Below are positions 8,449 to 16,970 of a DNA stretch of 64,000 bases, in pieces (position 1 is the first letter of the stretch; each line of letters begins with the position of its first letter). The notes below the pieces were generated by a model that saw only the letters and a program-made list of their open reading frames with translations, was not told the DNA's origin and made no database searches. Position numbers and translations under genes: made by a program. Source of the stretch: Methanocatella intestini (GTDB taxonomy: Archaea > Methanobacteriota > Methanobacteria > Methanobacteriales > Methanobacteriaceae); assembly GCF_002252585.1 (NCBI RefSeq), contig NZ_NQLD01000011.1. The stretch is one strand, 5' to 3'.

Positions 8449-9345
8449 TTATTTAGCGTTTTCACCTAATGCTTTAGCTAAAGCAGGAGCTGCATCAATA
8501 GCTTGTGCATCTAAAGTTAAATCATCAGCTGTTAATCCCATAGCTAATCCGTATAATTGAGCTAAGTGGAAAACAGGTAATGCGTAGTCAGTTCCGTATT
8601 TATCATTTACTTCAGTTTGACCTTGGTCAAATTGTAAGTGACAGAATGGACATACGTTAACAATAGCATCTACACCAGCTTCAGTCATGTGTTCGAGTTT
8701 TTCTTTAGTGTAGCTTAAAGTTACATCTAAATCTCTGGATCTTAATCCTCCACCTGCACCACAGCACATCATTTTGTCTTCATAAGGTACGGATTTAGCA
8801 CCAGTGATTTCAACTAAATCATCTAAGATAGATGGATCTTCTGCTTGGTCTTCAATACCGATTTCAGCAGTTGGTTTTAAGAAGTGGCATCCATAGTGAA
8901 CAGCAACATTTAAGTCTAAAGGTTTTTCAATAAGGGATGCTAATTTTTCGTATCCTACATCATCTCTTAAGATTTGTGCAAAGTGTTTTACTTCAGTAGT
9001 TCCTTTGAATTCTTTACCTACTTCAGATAAAACTTCATTAATTTCTGCTTTTTTATCTTCACTTTCTTTTAACATGTGATTACATTCAGTTAAAGAACCG
9101 AAACAACCATTACATTCAGTCATAATATCCATTCCCATATCTTCTGCAATGGATAAGTTACGAGCTGCAATGGAAGCCCATGTTTTTTCATCAAAAGAAC
9201 CAAATACACCAGGAGCAGGACAACATGATGCTCCTTCCATGTCTTTTAATTCAATATCTAATGCGTCAAATAATTGTCTGGTTGCTTTTTCAATACCAGG
9301 GTAACGGTTGTTCATAATACAACCTAAGAAGTATGCAATTTCCAT
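8449..9345 (-). CDS. hdrB: CoB-CoM heterodisulfide reductase subunit B
   Basis: HdrB carries the active site that reduces the CoM-S-S-CoB heterodisulfide at the end of methanogenesis. The 298-residue protein has both cysteine-rich CCG modules. The first has C9 (FLGC), C41-C42 (ASCCPAPG) and C78/C81 (ECNGC). The second has HYGCHFLKP, MMCCGAGGG and NVCPFCHLQFD. These bind the two noncubane 4Fe-4S clusters known in the family. The SD GGAGAG precedes the ATG, and the gene follows hdrC by 22 bases, the usual HdrCB pair. HdrA is not in this window. Confidence 0.96.
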   Translation of the reverse strand: MEIAYFLGCIMNNRYPGIEKATRQLFDALDIELKDMEGASCCPAPGVFGSFDEKTWASIAARNLSIAEDMGMDIMTECNGCFGSLTECNHMLKESEDKKAEINEVLSEVGKEFKGTTEVKHFAQILRDDVGYEKLASLIEKPLDLNVAVHYGCHFLKPTAEIGIEDQAEDPSILDDLVEITGAKSVPYEDKMMCCGAGGGLRSRDLDVTLSYTKEKLEHMTEAGVDAIVNVCPFCHLQFDQGQTEVNDKYGTDYALPVFHLAQLYGLAMGLTADDLTLDAQAIDAAPALAKALGENAK

Positions 9346-9367
9346 ATTAATACTCTCCTCAATTAAT

Positions 9368-10393
9368 TTATTCTTTTAAATCTCCGGTTGCTTTATCATA
9401 ACCAATTAATTCATCAAAAGCAGTGATTTCGCATATTTTTTGTACTTCTTCTAAAGCTTCTGGGAATGAATGAGTGGTTGCAGGTAATTCTGAAAGACCA
9501 ATTTTAGATCTTAAAGCTTTAGTTGCATCATTAATAGGTACTCCGTGACCAGTTTTAATTACAAATAAACCAGTTTTTTTGTGAGCAAGAGCCATGTAAC
9601 CTGCATGAGCAGCAACGTTACGTGCTTTTTTAATGATTTCAACGATTTTAACACTTCTAGGACATCTTTCTTGACAAGTGTAACAGGTAGTACACATCCA
9701 TAAAGCGTCATCGGAAATTACTTCTTCTTTTAATCCAAGTAAACATTTCCTTACTATTTGTCTTACTTTATAAGGAGTTCTTCTTCCAGAAGGACAACTT
9801 CCACCACAGGTACCACATTGGAAACAATGTTTAACTGTTTCAATTCCAGCATCAATGAATTCTGCTGTAAATTCTTTATCACGATTTGCATCGGTTAATA
9901 ATTCTTTATCAGTCAATAAAGTCATATTATCTCTCTTTTTATCATTATCTTTTGAAACTTCGTTTTCAACTTTTTCGTCGTTAACTACTTCTTCAGACTC
10001 ATCAATTGATTCGTCTTCAGTTTCAGTGGTGTCATTTTCATCTTCAGAAACTTCATCATCCTCATTTGAATCATCAGTCAAAATATCCAGTTCGTCAAGA
10101 ACTTCAGTTTTTTCCTCTACATCATCAATTTTAGGAGCAATTTCTTCGTTTTCTTTAACATCACTAGTTTCAGAAGTTTTAACGTCTTTTTTAAAAGTCA
10201 TATCCTCATCATCATCTGAACTAATATTAATCTTAACCATAGGTTCAGTAGTTTTAGTTCCAGAAACAATACTTTTATCAAAATTATTGGAAGATGTAAC
10301 TTTGGTATCTTCAGATTTTAAATCATCAATACCTTTTTCTTCATTATCTTTACCTCTTTTAAATAGAGATTTTAGATTATCAATAATAGACAT
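9368..10393 (-). CDS. hdrC: CoB-CoM heterodisulfide reductase subunit C with long acidic N-terminal extension
   Basis: HdrC passes electrons from HdrA to HdrB through two 4Fe-4S clusters. These are seen in CFQCGTCGGSCP (from residue 190) and CTTCYTCQERCP (from about 234). The core from residue 157 to the end is about 185 residues, the normal size of HdrC. Before it lie about 156 residues rich in Asp, Glu and Ser, predicted disordered. The start at 10393 is supported by AAGGTG eight bases upstream. An internal ATG at 9925 (MTLLTDKELL) preceded by GAGAGATAAT could start a normal-length HdrC, so two forms are possible. Confidence 0.93.
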   Translation of the reverse strand: MSIIDNLKSLFKRGKDNEEKGIDDLKSEDTKVTSSNNFDKSIVSGTKTTEPMVKINISSDDDEDMTFKKDVKTSETSDVKENEEIAPKIDDVEEKTEVLDELDILTDDSNEDDEVSEDENDTTETEDESIDESEEVVNDEKVENEVSKDNDKKRDNMTLLTDKELLTDANRDKEFTAEFIDAGIETVKHCFQCGTCGGSCPSGRRTPYKVRQIVRKCLLGLKEEVISDDALWMCTTCYTCQERCPRSVKIVEIIKKARNVAAHAGYMALAHKKTGLFVIKTGHGVPINDATKALRSKIGLSELPATTHSFPEALEEVQKICEITAFDELIGYDKATGDLKE

Positions 10394-10460
10394 TGAAAAC
10401 ACACCTTGGATAATCATTGGAATATAATCCTCAAATCCATACTAATATTCTATCAAAAAA

Positions 10461-10473
10461 CCATATATAAAGG
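10461..10473 (-). promoter_or_regulatory. TATA box of hdrCB
   Basis: The minus strand reads AACCTTTATATATGG about 70 bases before the hdrC start, with a leader containing the AAGGTG SD. Confidence 0.6.
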
Positions 10474-10490
10474 TTACTAAAATTTCCAAA

Positions 10491-10513
10491 AGTGTAACCT
10501 AAAAGATTACACT
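10491..10513. promoter_or_regulatory. Operator-like inverted repeat between hdrC and the transglycosylase-like gene
   Basis: AGTGTAA, nine bases, TTACACT: a perfect 7-bp inverted repeat with half-site centres about 16 bases apart. It lies about 20 bases upstream of the hdrC TATA box and about 40 bases upstream of the TATA box of the divergent gene, a typical place for a regulator. Confidence 0.5.
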
Positions 10514-10553
10514 AATGATTATATTTTGGATAACCTTAAAATAGAAAGTAAAA

Positions 10554-10563
10554 CCATATATAA
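10554..10563 (+). promoter_or_regulatory. TATA box of the leaderless transglycosylase-like gene
   Basis: CCATATATAATG lies 20-29 bases before the ATG at 10583. This predicts a transcript starting at or next to the ATG. Confidence 0.55.
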
Positions 10564-10582
10564 TGTTAAGAAAATAAATGGA

Positions 10583-11335
10583 ATGTTTAAATTGATTGAA
10601 AAATTTGAAATAAAATCACATGATGGACCTGGAAGAGTTGGAAAAATAAATGATACAATTACTCCTAAATTATTTTTTAAAAATGACATTAAAATAGCGC
10701 CTTACGAAGGATCTGCATATAATATTGACCGTGAAATTGCACAATTTAATGTTAAAGAAACATTAAGACTAGCTAAAGAAAATGCAGATAAATGTAACAT
10801 AGCTACAATACAAGGTTCAAAATACATTGATTTAAGAGTTGAATGCTTAAAAGAATTAGAAAAGATAGGTTACAATGGATTTATAATAGCTAATAGTGAC
10901 GAATTATTATTACATCCAAAAGACCTCAGCAATATGATTGTTAATTTAAGAAAAAATATGCATCCAACCAGCTATTTAATATTTTCATTTGCTGAACCAT
11001 CATTTATGCCATTATTAGCTTATATGGGTGTTGATGGATTTTTAGCAGATTCCGGCAATTATTACAGTTATTTAAATGTTCTATTAACTCCAACTAAAAC
11101 ATATGACTTGGAAACTTATCCTATTTATGAAAATATAACAAGAGACGAACTTGAAGAAAAAAACATTGAAACTCTTAATTTTGTAATTAAAGAAATTCAG
11201 ACTCATATGAAAAATAGTTCATTAAGAAATTTAGTTGAAGAAAGGTCACTTACCAATCCCCAAAATGTTTCTGCTTTAAAAATATTAGACAAAGAGCATG
11301 AAAATTATCTTTTAGAATATAGTCAGCTATTTTAA
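10583..11335 (+). CDS. Truncated archaeal tRNA-guanine transglycosylase/ArcS-like protein
   Basis: The N-terminus (FEIKSHDGPGRVGKI) matches the opening strand of archaeal tRNA-guanine transglycosylase and its paralogue ArcS. The C-terminal part (LRNLVEERSLTNPQNVSALKILDKEH) matches the region after their catalytic barrel. At about 250 residues it is less than half the family length. It lacks a PUA domain and an obvious catalytic Asp/zinc site. It may help make archaeosine at tRNA position 15, but a degenerate paralogue is equally likely. I chose ATG 10583 over TTG 10526 because a TATA box lies 25 bases before it and no SD precedes the TTG. Confidence 0.55.
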   Translation: MFKLIEKFEIKSHDGPGRVGKINDTITPKLFFKNDIKIAPYEGSAYNIDREIAQFNVKETLRLAKENADKCNIATIQGSKYIDLRVECLKELEKIGYNGFIIANSDELLLHPKDLSNMIVNLRKNMHPTSYLIFSFAEPSFMPLLAYMGVDGFLADSGNYYSYLNVLLTPTKTYDLETYPIYENITRDELEEKNIETLNFVIKEIQTHMKNSSLRNLVEERSLTNPQNVSALKILDKEHENYLLEYSQLF

Positions 11336-11752
11336 TATTAAAGTATTAATCATATCTTTAAATTCTGTAACTGGTTCTAAGGAAGCTTCAACAGTTCTTA
11401 ATTCAAAGATATAAATATTTCCATTTTCTATAAACACATAATTGTGAATATCAAAGTTGATATCAGGAGTATCCATATTTGCATGTGTTTTAATAGCAGG
11501 TTTTCCAGCTATTTCAACAAAATCTGATTCTAAAATAACCCCTCCATCATCACTAATAGCATCTTCCATAAATAACTTATAATCTTCAATATTTGTCCTT
11601 GTTGGAAACATTACCACATTAAGTAAGTTTTCTTCCCCTTTAGACAAAGTAGCTACACAATCAGGATTATTATAAGTATCTGCTTTTTCTTTTTCCCATG
11701 TGACAGGATATTTAAAAGTTAAATTTGGAGTGTTTACACTTCTAAATTCCAT
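11327..11752 (-). CDS. PsbP/DUF1795-like small protein
   Basis: A 141-residue protein without signal peptide. Its opening FRSVNTPNLTFKYPVTWEKEKAD and the later IAGKPAIKTHAN and YIFELRTVEASLEPV elements resemble the PsbP-like domain found widely in archaeal proteins of unknown role. It has no catalytic motif. It starts three bases after the coiled-coil gene ends, so the two are co-transcribed. Its 3' end overlaps the convergent transglycosylase-like gene by nine bases. Confidence 0.65.
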   Translation of the reverse strand: MEFRSVNTPNLTFKYPVTWEKEKADTYNNPDCVATLSKGEENLLNVVMFPTRTNIEDYKLFMEDAISDDGGVILESDFVEIAGKPAIKTHANMDTPDINFDIHNYVFIENGNIYIFELRTVEASLEPVTEFKDMINTLILK

Positions 11753-11755
11753 GAT

Positions 11756-12679
11756 TTAATCTCCTTTTTTGTGTTTAACATCAATAGGTGCTATTTCATC
11801 TTCCACATCATCTAATGTGTCAATATATTTGGAAAATGGTTCTGGAAGTTTAGGCATTACTTCTTTTAGAATTTCAGATGCATCAAGTTCCAGTGCCTGA
11901 CCTGATAAAAATTGTTCAACACTGAAATCAAACTCAAAAGGCTTAAGCAAATCATCAGTAGGTACTTTTAAATTAATCTTATTTTTATTTAATAGCATTT
12001 TAATCATACTTGTCTCACGAATTTGCTCATTCATGTCATCAATAGTACTATTTATCTCAAATGCTATAGCTTTATTCTTCTCATTTACATCATGTTTAGC
12101 TTTAGAAATGGAATTTTCCAAATCTTCAACCAATTGGGCATTTCTCTTATTAATATTATCTCTTGCTTCATCAATGACAACATTAATTGCATTAAGAATA
12201 GATTTGTTCAATTCTACATTGTAAGCTAAAATCATCTTATTTTTATAATCCAGTTCTTTAAAAATAGCTACTCTTTCTTCATCCACTTTATTAAGTTTTT
12301 TATTAAGTTCCTGAATTTCATCTTTTGCTTTAATTAATTCATCCTTATCCTTAATTTGTTCTTTTAAATCATCCACATCATCAAAAAATGAATTTTTAAG
12401 TATATTTATCTGATTATTTAAATCAGCAATCTGATTATCTTTTTTATTAATAATTTCCTCATAATCCTCTAATTTTTCTTGAGAAAACTGATTATCAACT
12501 AATTCTTCATATTCTTCACTTGAAAGAACACGAACAAGATCATTATCTTCAAAAGGGTCTTCTTTTTTAAGGCTAACCTGTTTTTGTTTTGATTCCTTTT
12601 CAATAACATTACCATCTTTGTCTTTACTAGTGTACTTTTTAGTATAGACCCTAACAGTCCTATAATCATCATTTTCCAT
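11756..12679 (-). CDS. Coiled-coil protein of unknown function
   Basis: About 307 residues. The N-terminal 60 are charged (RTVRVYTKKYTSKDKDGNVI). Residues 70-220 have strong heptad character with repeated Lys/Glu/Asn (YEEIINKKDNQIADLNNQIN and following), a long coiled coil. The last 80 residues are globular and acidic and contain KVPTDDLLKPFEFDF. No membrane segment or signal is seen. The start follows AGGTG by six bases. I do not recognise the family. It forms an operon with the PsbP-like gene. Confidence 0.65.
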   Translation of the reverse strand: MENDDYRTVRVYTKKYTSKDKDGNVIEKESKQKQVSLKKEDPFEDNDLVRVLSSEEYEELVDNQFSQEKLEDYEEIINKKDNQIADLNNQINILKNSFFDDVDDLKEQIKDKDELIKAKDEIQELNKKLNKVDEERVAIFKELDYKNKMILAYNVELNKSILNAINVVIDEARDNINKRNAQLVEDLENSISKAKHDVNEKNKAIAFEINSTIDDMNEQIRETSMIKMLLNKNKINLKVPTDDLLKPFEFDFSVEQFLSGQALELDASEILKEVMPKLPEPFSKYIDTLDDVEDEIAPIDVKHKKGD

Positions 12680-12911
12680 TTTGAACACCTATTAATAATA
12701 AATACAATTTATTAATTTAAATAGTTTATCCAAAAAAGTAAGAGATTAATTAAAATCCATTATGCAATTACAATTTTCTTTACAGTTTGTAAACAAATAA
12801 AATAAGATATTGTTAAATTACCTTGTAGAAATTAGCTGTACTTAAACAAATCAAGAAAATGCAATCCAATTAAATTCAAAAATAAAAAAAAAAAAATAAA
12901 AAAATAAAAAT

Positions 12912-13067
12912 TTAAAGAGTTTCATTTTCAATCCACAACTCAATTGCCTCTTCAACAGCTTTAGAATACCACCCTGTTTCAAAAAGCATCTTAGAAGAAG
13001 CCAGTTTACGAAAATGCAAGTCCAAATCATTATTGATAGTAATGGTTACACGTTTGTTTTTTGTCAT
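12912..13067 (-). CDS. 51-residue ribbon-helix-helix type DNA-binding protein
   Basis: The short frame encodes a 51-residue protein beginning MTKNKRVTITINNDLDLHFR and ending WYSKAVEEAIELWIENETL. A basic N-terminal strand (KRVTITI) followed by two amphipathic helices is the ribbon-helix-helix fold of CopG/MetJ-type repressors. No SD is seen. A perfect 8-bp inverted repeat starts directly before the ATG and probably holds both the TATA box and an autoregulatory operator. No toxin gene is adjacent, though the fold is also used by antitoxins. Confidence 0.7.
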   Translation of the reverse strand: MTKNKRVTITINNDLDLHFRKLASSKMLFETGWYSKAVEEAIELWIENETL

Positions 13068-13094
13068 GTATAATACTACTGTAACTTATTATAC
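13068..13094. promoter_or_regulatory. Operator-like inverted repeat at the ribbon-helix-helix gene
   Basis: GTATAATA, eleven bases, TATTATAC, directly upstream of the ATG at 13067. A further copy of the half-site (GTATAATAC) is at 13201-13209. The spacing suits a dimeric small repressor. Confidence 0.55.
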
Positions 13095-13177
13095 ATAAAT
13101 TAGCAAGTGTTTTTTCACATAAATTCGCTAAACAAAAAACAAAAATTACATTAATTTTCTAAAAAATTAAATAAAAA

Positions 13178-13345
13178 CATTTATATATCATGAAAATAAA
13201 GTATAATACGATGTGAAGTAAAATTCATGTCAGACAATGAACATCAGTCAACCATTTTATAATCTCCAAAAATATATTAAGATATGTTTCATTGAATTTA
13301 AGAAGTAGAAAATCCAAAAAACACGTTCTACTTCTCTCCCCTTAT
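13178..13345 (+). ncRNA. Candidate non-coding transcript with 3' hairpin
   Basis: A TATA-like TTTATATAT near 13180-13188 is followed about 20 bases on by the GTATAATAC half-site. At the far end is a perfect 10-bp stem, AGAAGTAGAA (13301-13310) and TTCTACTTCT (13326-13335). The only frame between is 11 codons. The hairpin may instead belong to the end of the convergent dphB gene at 13352. Evidence is positional only. Confidence 0.25.
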
Positions 13346-13351
13346 TTTAAT

Positions 13352-14143
13352 TTAAATTTCATCAAGAATTTCACGGTTAGCTCCAGCTATCTCAACTAAA
13401 TATTCTGCTTCAACAATGTGAAGTTTGGAAGGAATTACAATACAGTGAAGAGGCCCTCCAAAATCATAATCAATTAACTGGCTGATTTTACCTGCTTTTA
13501 CAACAACATCTTTAGAACCTACTCTTGCAATACCAACAGCCAAAGTATCCTCAGTAATTGCGCCATCATAATCCAAAGTATTTTTAATATTCATCAGATA
13601 TTCCAAACCCTGATTAACAGTCATGTAACGGTCATTATGAGCTTGAATATCAAGCAAAACTAAAGTATGCAAATCCATAGCTAAATTTTCTTCAATAGCT
13701 ATGTATGGAGATTTTGGATAGAAATTATGGTCCGGGAAAGGAATGGTTGTAACTTTACCAAACTTATAACCCTGAAGTCCGGAAATAGCTGGTGCAGAAG
13801 ATAAAATAGATGATCCATGAATTACTTCATAATCAATGCCTTTTTTAGAACATTGAACCAAAAAATCACTATGAGTAGTAGCTATTAAAGGATCCCCACC
13901 TGTAATCAAAGCTACATCTGAATCAATAGCTTCATCTAAAAATTTACTTTCTTCTTCAACTTCATTTCTAACTAAAACTTCAATTTTTTTACCAATCTGA
14001 GCTTCAATCTCATCAAAACTTGAACCAAATAACCTGGAAGTGAAAAATTCCGCATAAATTTTATCGACACTTTTTAAACATTCCAAACCTTTAAGACTAA
14101 TATCCTTTGCATCAAATAATCCTAATCCAACTAAATAAAACAT
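13352..14143 (-). CDS. dphB: Diphthine synthase
   Basis: It methylates the modified histidine of elongation factor 2 with SAM during diphthamide synthesis. The 263-residue protein opens with MFYLVGLGLFDAKDISLKGL, as archaeal DphB (Dph5) does. It carries the tetrapyrrole-methylase-fold elements ALITGGDPLIATTH and a HGSSILSSAPAISGLQGYKFG segment. I start it at the ATG at 14143 because the family begins here; the seven residues added by an earlier ATG are not conserved. No SD is seen, so it may be leaderless. It diverges from trm5. Confidence 0.93.
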   Translation of the reverse strand: MFYLVGLGLFDAKDISLKGLECLKSVDKIYAEFFTSRLFGSSFDEIEAQIGKKIEVLVRNEVEEESKFLDEAIDSDVALITGGDPLIATTHSDFLVQCSKKGIDYEVIHGSSILSSAPAISGLQGYKFGKVTTIPFPDHNFYPKSPYIAIEENLAMDLHTLVLLDIQAHNDRYMTVNQGLEYLMNIKNTLDYDGAITEDTLAVGIARVGSKDVVVKAGKISQLIDYDFGGPLHCIVIPSKLHIVEAEYLVEIAGANREILDEI

Positions 14144-14237
14144 ATTATAAGATTTTAAAAACATAGTATAAAAGTGTTGTTTTAGAAAATATTATAATAA
14201 CATTAAAACAAAAATTAGTGTATTAGAGGTATTTAAT

Positions 14238-15242
14238 ATGAAATCAGTTAAAGTTCCATTAAAAGAATTAAATAACACCAGAAAAAAGTTAATGGAAAAA
14301 CAGTTAATGAATATGGATTATAAAATAAAAACACAAGATGACTATGGTTTCATACCAATAAATACCCCGGATTTTAAGTGTGATTATGAAATTGTTGATG
14401 TTGAATTAGAAGCAATGAAAAGATATCCTAAAAATATAAGTGAATTGCTTAAAGATGATTTGACTTCTAAAGAAATTGAAGATTTAAAAACATCATTTGA
14501 CATAATCGGAGACATTGTAATTGTAGAAATTCCTGAAAATTTAGAAGAAAAAAAATCAAAAATCGGAAAAGCTACTTTAGAATTTACAAAAAGAAAATCA
14601 GTTTACATGAAAAAAAGTGCAATCCATGGAACAATACGAATTAGAGATTTAGAACTTATTGCCGGTGAAAACAATCCTGTAACAATCCATAAAGAACATG
14701 GAACAAGATTAAAGCTAAATGTTGAGGAAGTTTATTTCTCACCAAGACTAGCTACTGAACGAAAAAGAGTAAGTGATAGTGTAAAAGAAAATGAAAATAT
14801 TTTAGATATGTTTTGTGGAATCGGTCCGTTTCCAATAGTAATAGCTAAAAACAATAATGTAAAAATTACTGCTGTTGACATTAATGAAAATGCAATAAAA
14901 TACTTAAATGAAAATATCCGCTTAAACAAGTTACATAATATTAAATCCATTTGTGGAGATATCAGAGAAGTCAGTGAAAATCTAAACAAAAATTATGACA
15001 GAATTATAATGAATTTACCTGGACTTGCCTATGACTTTTTAGATTTGGCTATGACCCTAATAGCAAACAATGGAATTATAAACTATTATGAATTTTCTGA
15101 CTCCTATGGGCAGGGAATAGAACGCCTGCAAAAAGCTGCAAAAAAAGAAAATAAAAAAGTTGAGATTTTAAATACCCGCAAAGTTAAATCCAGCAGTCCA
15201 GGAATGTGGCATGTTGCAATTGATGCTAAGGTAACTTTTTAG
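14238..15242 (+). CDS. trm5: tRNA (guanine(37)-N1)-methyltransferase Trm5
   Basis: It methylates N1 of G37 next to the anticodon, which prevents frameshifting. The 334-residue length and domain order (N-terminal D1/D2 region, then class I methyltransferase domain) match archaeal Trm5. The SAM-binding motif is ENILDMFCGIGPFPIVIA near residue 190, followed by VDINENAIKYLNENI. The catalytic loop reads MNLPGLAYDFLD. SD GAGGTATTT precedes the ATG. The 3' end overlaps the convergent CPBP gene by 17 bases. Confidence 0.93.
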   Translation: MKSVKVPLKELNNTRKKLMEKQLMNMDYKIKTQDDYGFIPINTPDFKCDYEIVDVELEAMKRYPKNISELLKDDLTSKEIEDLKTSFDIIGDIVIVEIPENLEEKKSKIGKATLEFTKRKSVYMKKSAIHGTIRIRDLELIAGENNPVTIHKEHGTRLKLNVEEVYFSPRLATERKRVSDSVKENENILDMFCGIGPFPIVIAKNNNVKITAVDINENAIKYLNENIRLNKLHNIKSICGDIREVSENLNKNYDRIIMNLPGLAYDFLDLAMTLIANNGIINYYEFSDSYGQGIERLQKAAKKENKKVEILNTRKVKSSSPGMWHVAIDAKVTF

Positions 15243-16032
15243 TTATATCATCAATTAAAACATAAGTTTCAATAACCCAAAGACAGACAAATGCAAATAT
15301 TGACAATATAAATGTTAAGGGATTCATAGATTGGAAATTTGGCATGACATATGGCATTGTATAAGCTGTCAAATTTAATATGAAATGAAGAACAATAGTG
15401 GAAGCCAAACTTTTTGTTTTAATATAAATAACACCAAATAATAACCCCATAAATGATGCATAAACTATTTGAATAGTTGTATTAGTCCAGTCCCCACCAA
15501 AACCTGTAATAACATGAGCAGCACCAAATATAAATGCAGATAAAATTACTGATTTAATTATGCCGTTCTTAGAGTTGCCCCATTTTTTAAGCATATTTGT
15601 AAGAATAACTCCACGACAAAGGAATTCTTCCCATAAAGCTATTGCAACACAGTAAATTAAAGCAGCTACCACACCAAATACATTAATTACAATACTGTAA
15701 TCATAAGTTGCTTCCAAAATTCCAGACAATTGAACTAAACAGAACAATAAAACTGGAATTCCTAAAAGCAACCCTTTAAAAACTCCTTTTACATTCCATG
15801 GAATATCATCAAACAATCCGATTTTTTTAGCTATAATTATTAAAACAACAAAGGCAACAAGATTGTTAACTGAAGATAAAACATAATCCATTGCAGGCAA
15901 ACTAAGTATTTCTGGAGGCAGTATAAATATTAAAGCAATAGTTACTGCTCCAAATCCAAAAATCACAACAAAAATCAATGCTAAAAGTATGCTGAACAGA
16001 ATAACATGTTTTTGTGAAAATTTTTCATTAAT
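15226..16032 (-). CDS. CPBP family intramembrane protease-like protein
   Basis: The CPBP/Abi family of membrane proteins includes Rce1-type proteases. Here the motifs are EEFLCRGVILTNML (the EExxxR pair), FGAAHVITGFG (a catalytic His) and HFILN near the end, with seven or eight membrane segments. A TTG at 15978 would cut into the first membrane helix. The frame stays open upstream and encodes NEKFSQKHVILFSILLA, which completes that helix. AGGTGA then four bases then ATT at 16032 gives a well-placed start that is not ATG. The upstream mtnA gene ends eight bases before. Confidence 0.75.
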   Translation of the reverse strand: MNEKFSQKHVILFSILLALIFVVIFGFGAVTIALIFILPPEILSLPAMDYVLSSVNNLVAFVVLIIIAKKIGLFDDIPWNVKGVFKGLLLGIPVLLFCLVQLSGILEATYDYSIVINVFGVVAALIYCVAIALWEEFLCRGVILTNMLKKWGNSKNGIIKSVILSAFIFGAAHVITGFGGDWTNTTIQIVYASFMGLLFGVIYIKTKSLASTIVLHFILNLTAYTMPYVMPNFQSMNPLTFILSIFAFVCLWVIETYVLIDDITKKLP

Positions 16033-16040
16033 ATTATCAC

Positions 16041-16970
16041 CTAAATTGGGTCAATAATTCCATTTTCAGTTATAATGCCTGTAATAAGCTCTTTTGGTAC
16101 AATATCAAATGCCGGATTAATAACTTCAGTTCCTTTAGGACAGATTCTGCATCCCCCATAATATCTTACTTCATCACCGTCTCTTTCTTCAATTTCAGTA
16201 TCAAATACAGAGGCATTCATGTCAAAAGTAGATAATGGAGCAGCTACATAAAATGGAACATGGAAATGATTAGCTGCTAAAGCAACCATTAAAGAACCGA
16301 TTTTATTTACAACACCACCTTTAGCTATTCTATCTGCACCAATTACAACTTTATTGATTTTGTATTGAGACATTAAAAAACCGGAAGCCACATCAGAAAT
16401 CAATTTAACAGGAATGTTTTCCTGCTGCATTTCCCAAACACTTAATCTGGCCCCCTGACCTCTCGGACGTGTTTCATCACAAATTACATCAATATTTTTT
16501 CCCTGATGGAATGCAGAACGAATAACGCCTAGAGCAGTACCATAATCAACACAGGCCAGTGCTCCTGCATTACAATGTGTTAAAATAGTATCTCCATCTT
16601 CAATTATCTCAGCACCATGTCTTCCGATAGCTAAATTAGTATCAATATCTTCTTTATACATAGTTAAAGCTTCTTTTAATGGATCATCACTATTTAAAAC
16701 TCTGTCAACTGCCCAAAATAAATTGATAGCTGTTGGTCTTGCTGCTTTAATTTCATCTGCAGCTTTATCTAAATCTTCACCATGTAAATCAGCTAATGCC
16801 ATCCCAAAAGCAGCTGCAACTCCAATAGCTGGAGCACCTCTAACAATCATATCCTTAATAGCTACAATAACTTCCCTATAATCATTACAATAAACATAAG
16901 TCAATTCATCTGGAAGTTTTGTTTGATCAATAAGCTTTAATTTATTATCTTCCCACTCAAGTGTTTTCAT
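16041..16970 (-). CDS. mtnA: S-methyl-5-thioribose-1-phosphate isomerase family protein
   Basis: MtnA interconverts methylthioribose-1-phosphate and methylthioribulose-1-phosphate in methionine salvage. Archaeal relatives also act on ribose 1,5-bisphosphate or 5-deoxyribose-1-phosphate. The 309-residue protein has MIVRGAPAIGVAAAFGMALA, the active-site cysteine region THCNAGALACVDYGTALG, the ETRPRGQGARL loop and the catalytic Asp in VIGADRIAKGG. The opening LEWEDNKLKLIDQTKLP is typical of MtnA proper. SD AAGGTATTATTT precedes the ATG. A candidate small RNA or attenuator lies just upstream. Confidence 0.87.
   Translation of the reverse strand: MKTLEWEDNKLKLIDQTKLPDELTYVYCNDYREVIVAIKDMIVRGAPAIGVAAAFGMALADLHGEDLDKAADEIKAARPTAINLFWAVDRVLNSDDPLKEALTMYKEDIDTNLAIGRHGAEIIEDGDTILTHCNAGALACVDYGTALGVIRSAFHQGKNIDVICDETRPRGQGARLSVWEMQQENIPVKLISDVASGFLMSQYKINKVVIGADRIAKGGVVNKIGSLMVALAANHFHVPFYVAAPLSTFDMNASVFDTEIEERDGDEVRYYGGCRICPKGTEVINPAFDIVPKELITGIITENGIIDPI

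Noticed and set aside
9855..10427. 190-residue plus-strand frame rich in Ser
   Set aside because: It is the antisense of the Asp/Glu/Ser-rich HdrC extension; its Ser runs are the mirror of acidic codons, and it has no SD or promoter of its own.
10526..10582. TTG start at 10526 for the transglycosylase-like gene
   Set aside because: No SD precedes it, the added residues are not typical of the family, and a TATA box lies 25 bases before ATG 10583.
13225..13260. 11-codon frame ATGTCAGACAATGAA...
   Set aside because: Too short to support, with no SD; kept only as part of the possible non-coding transcript.
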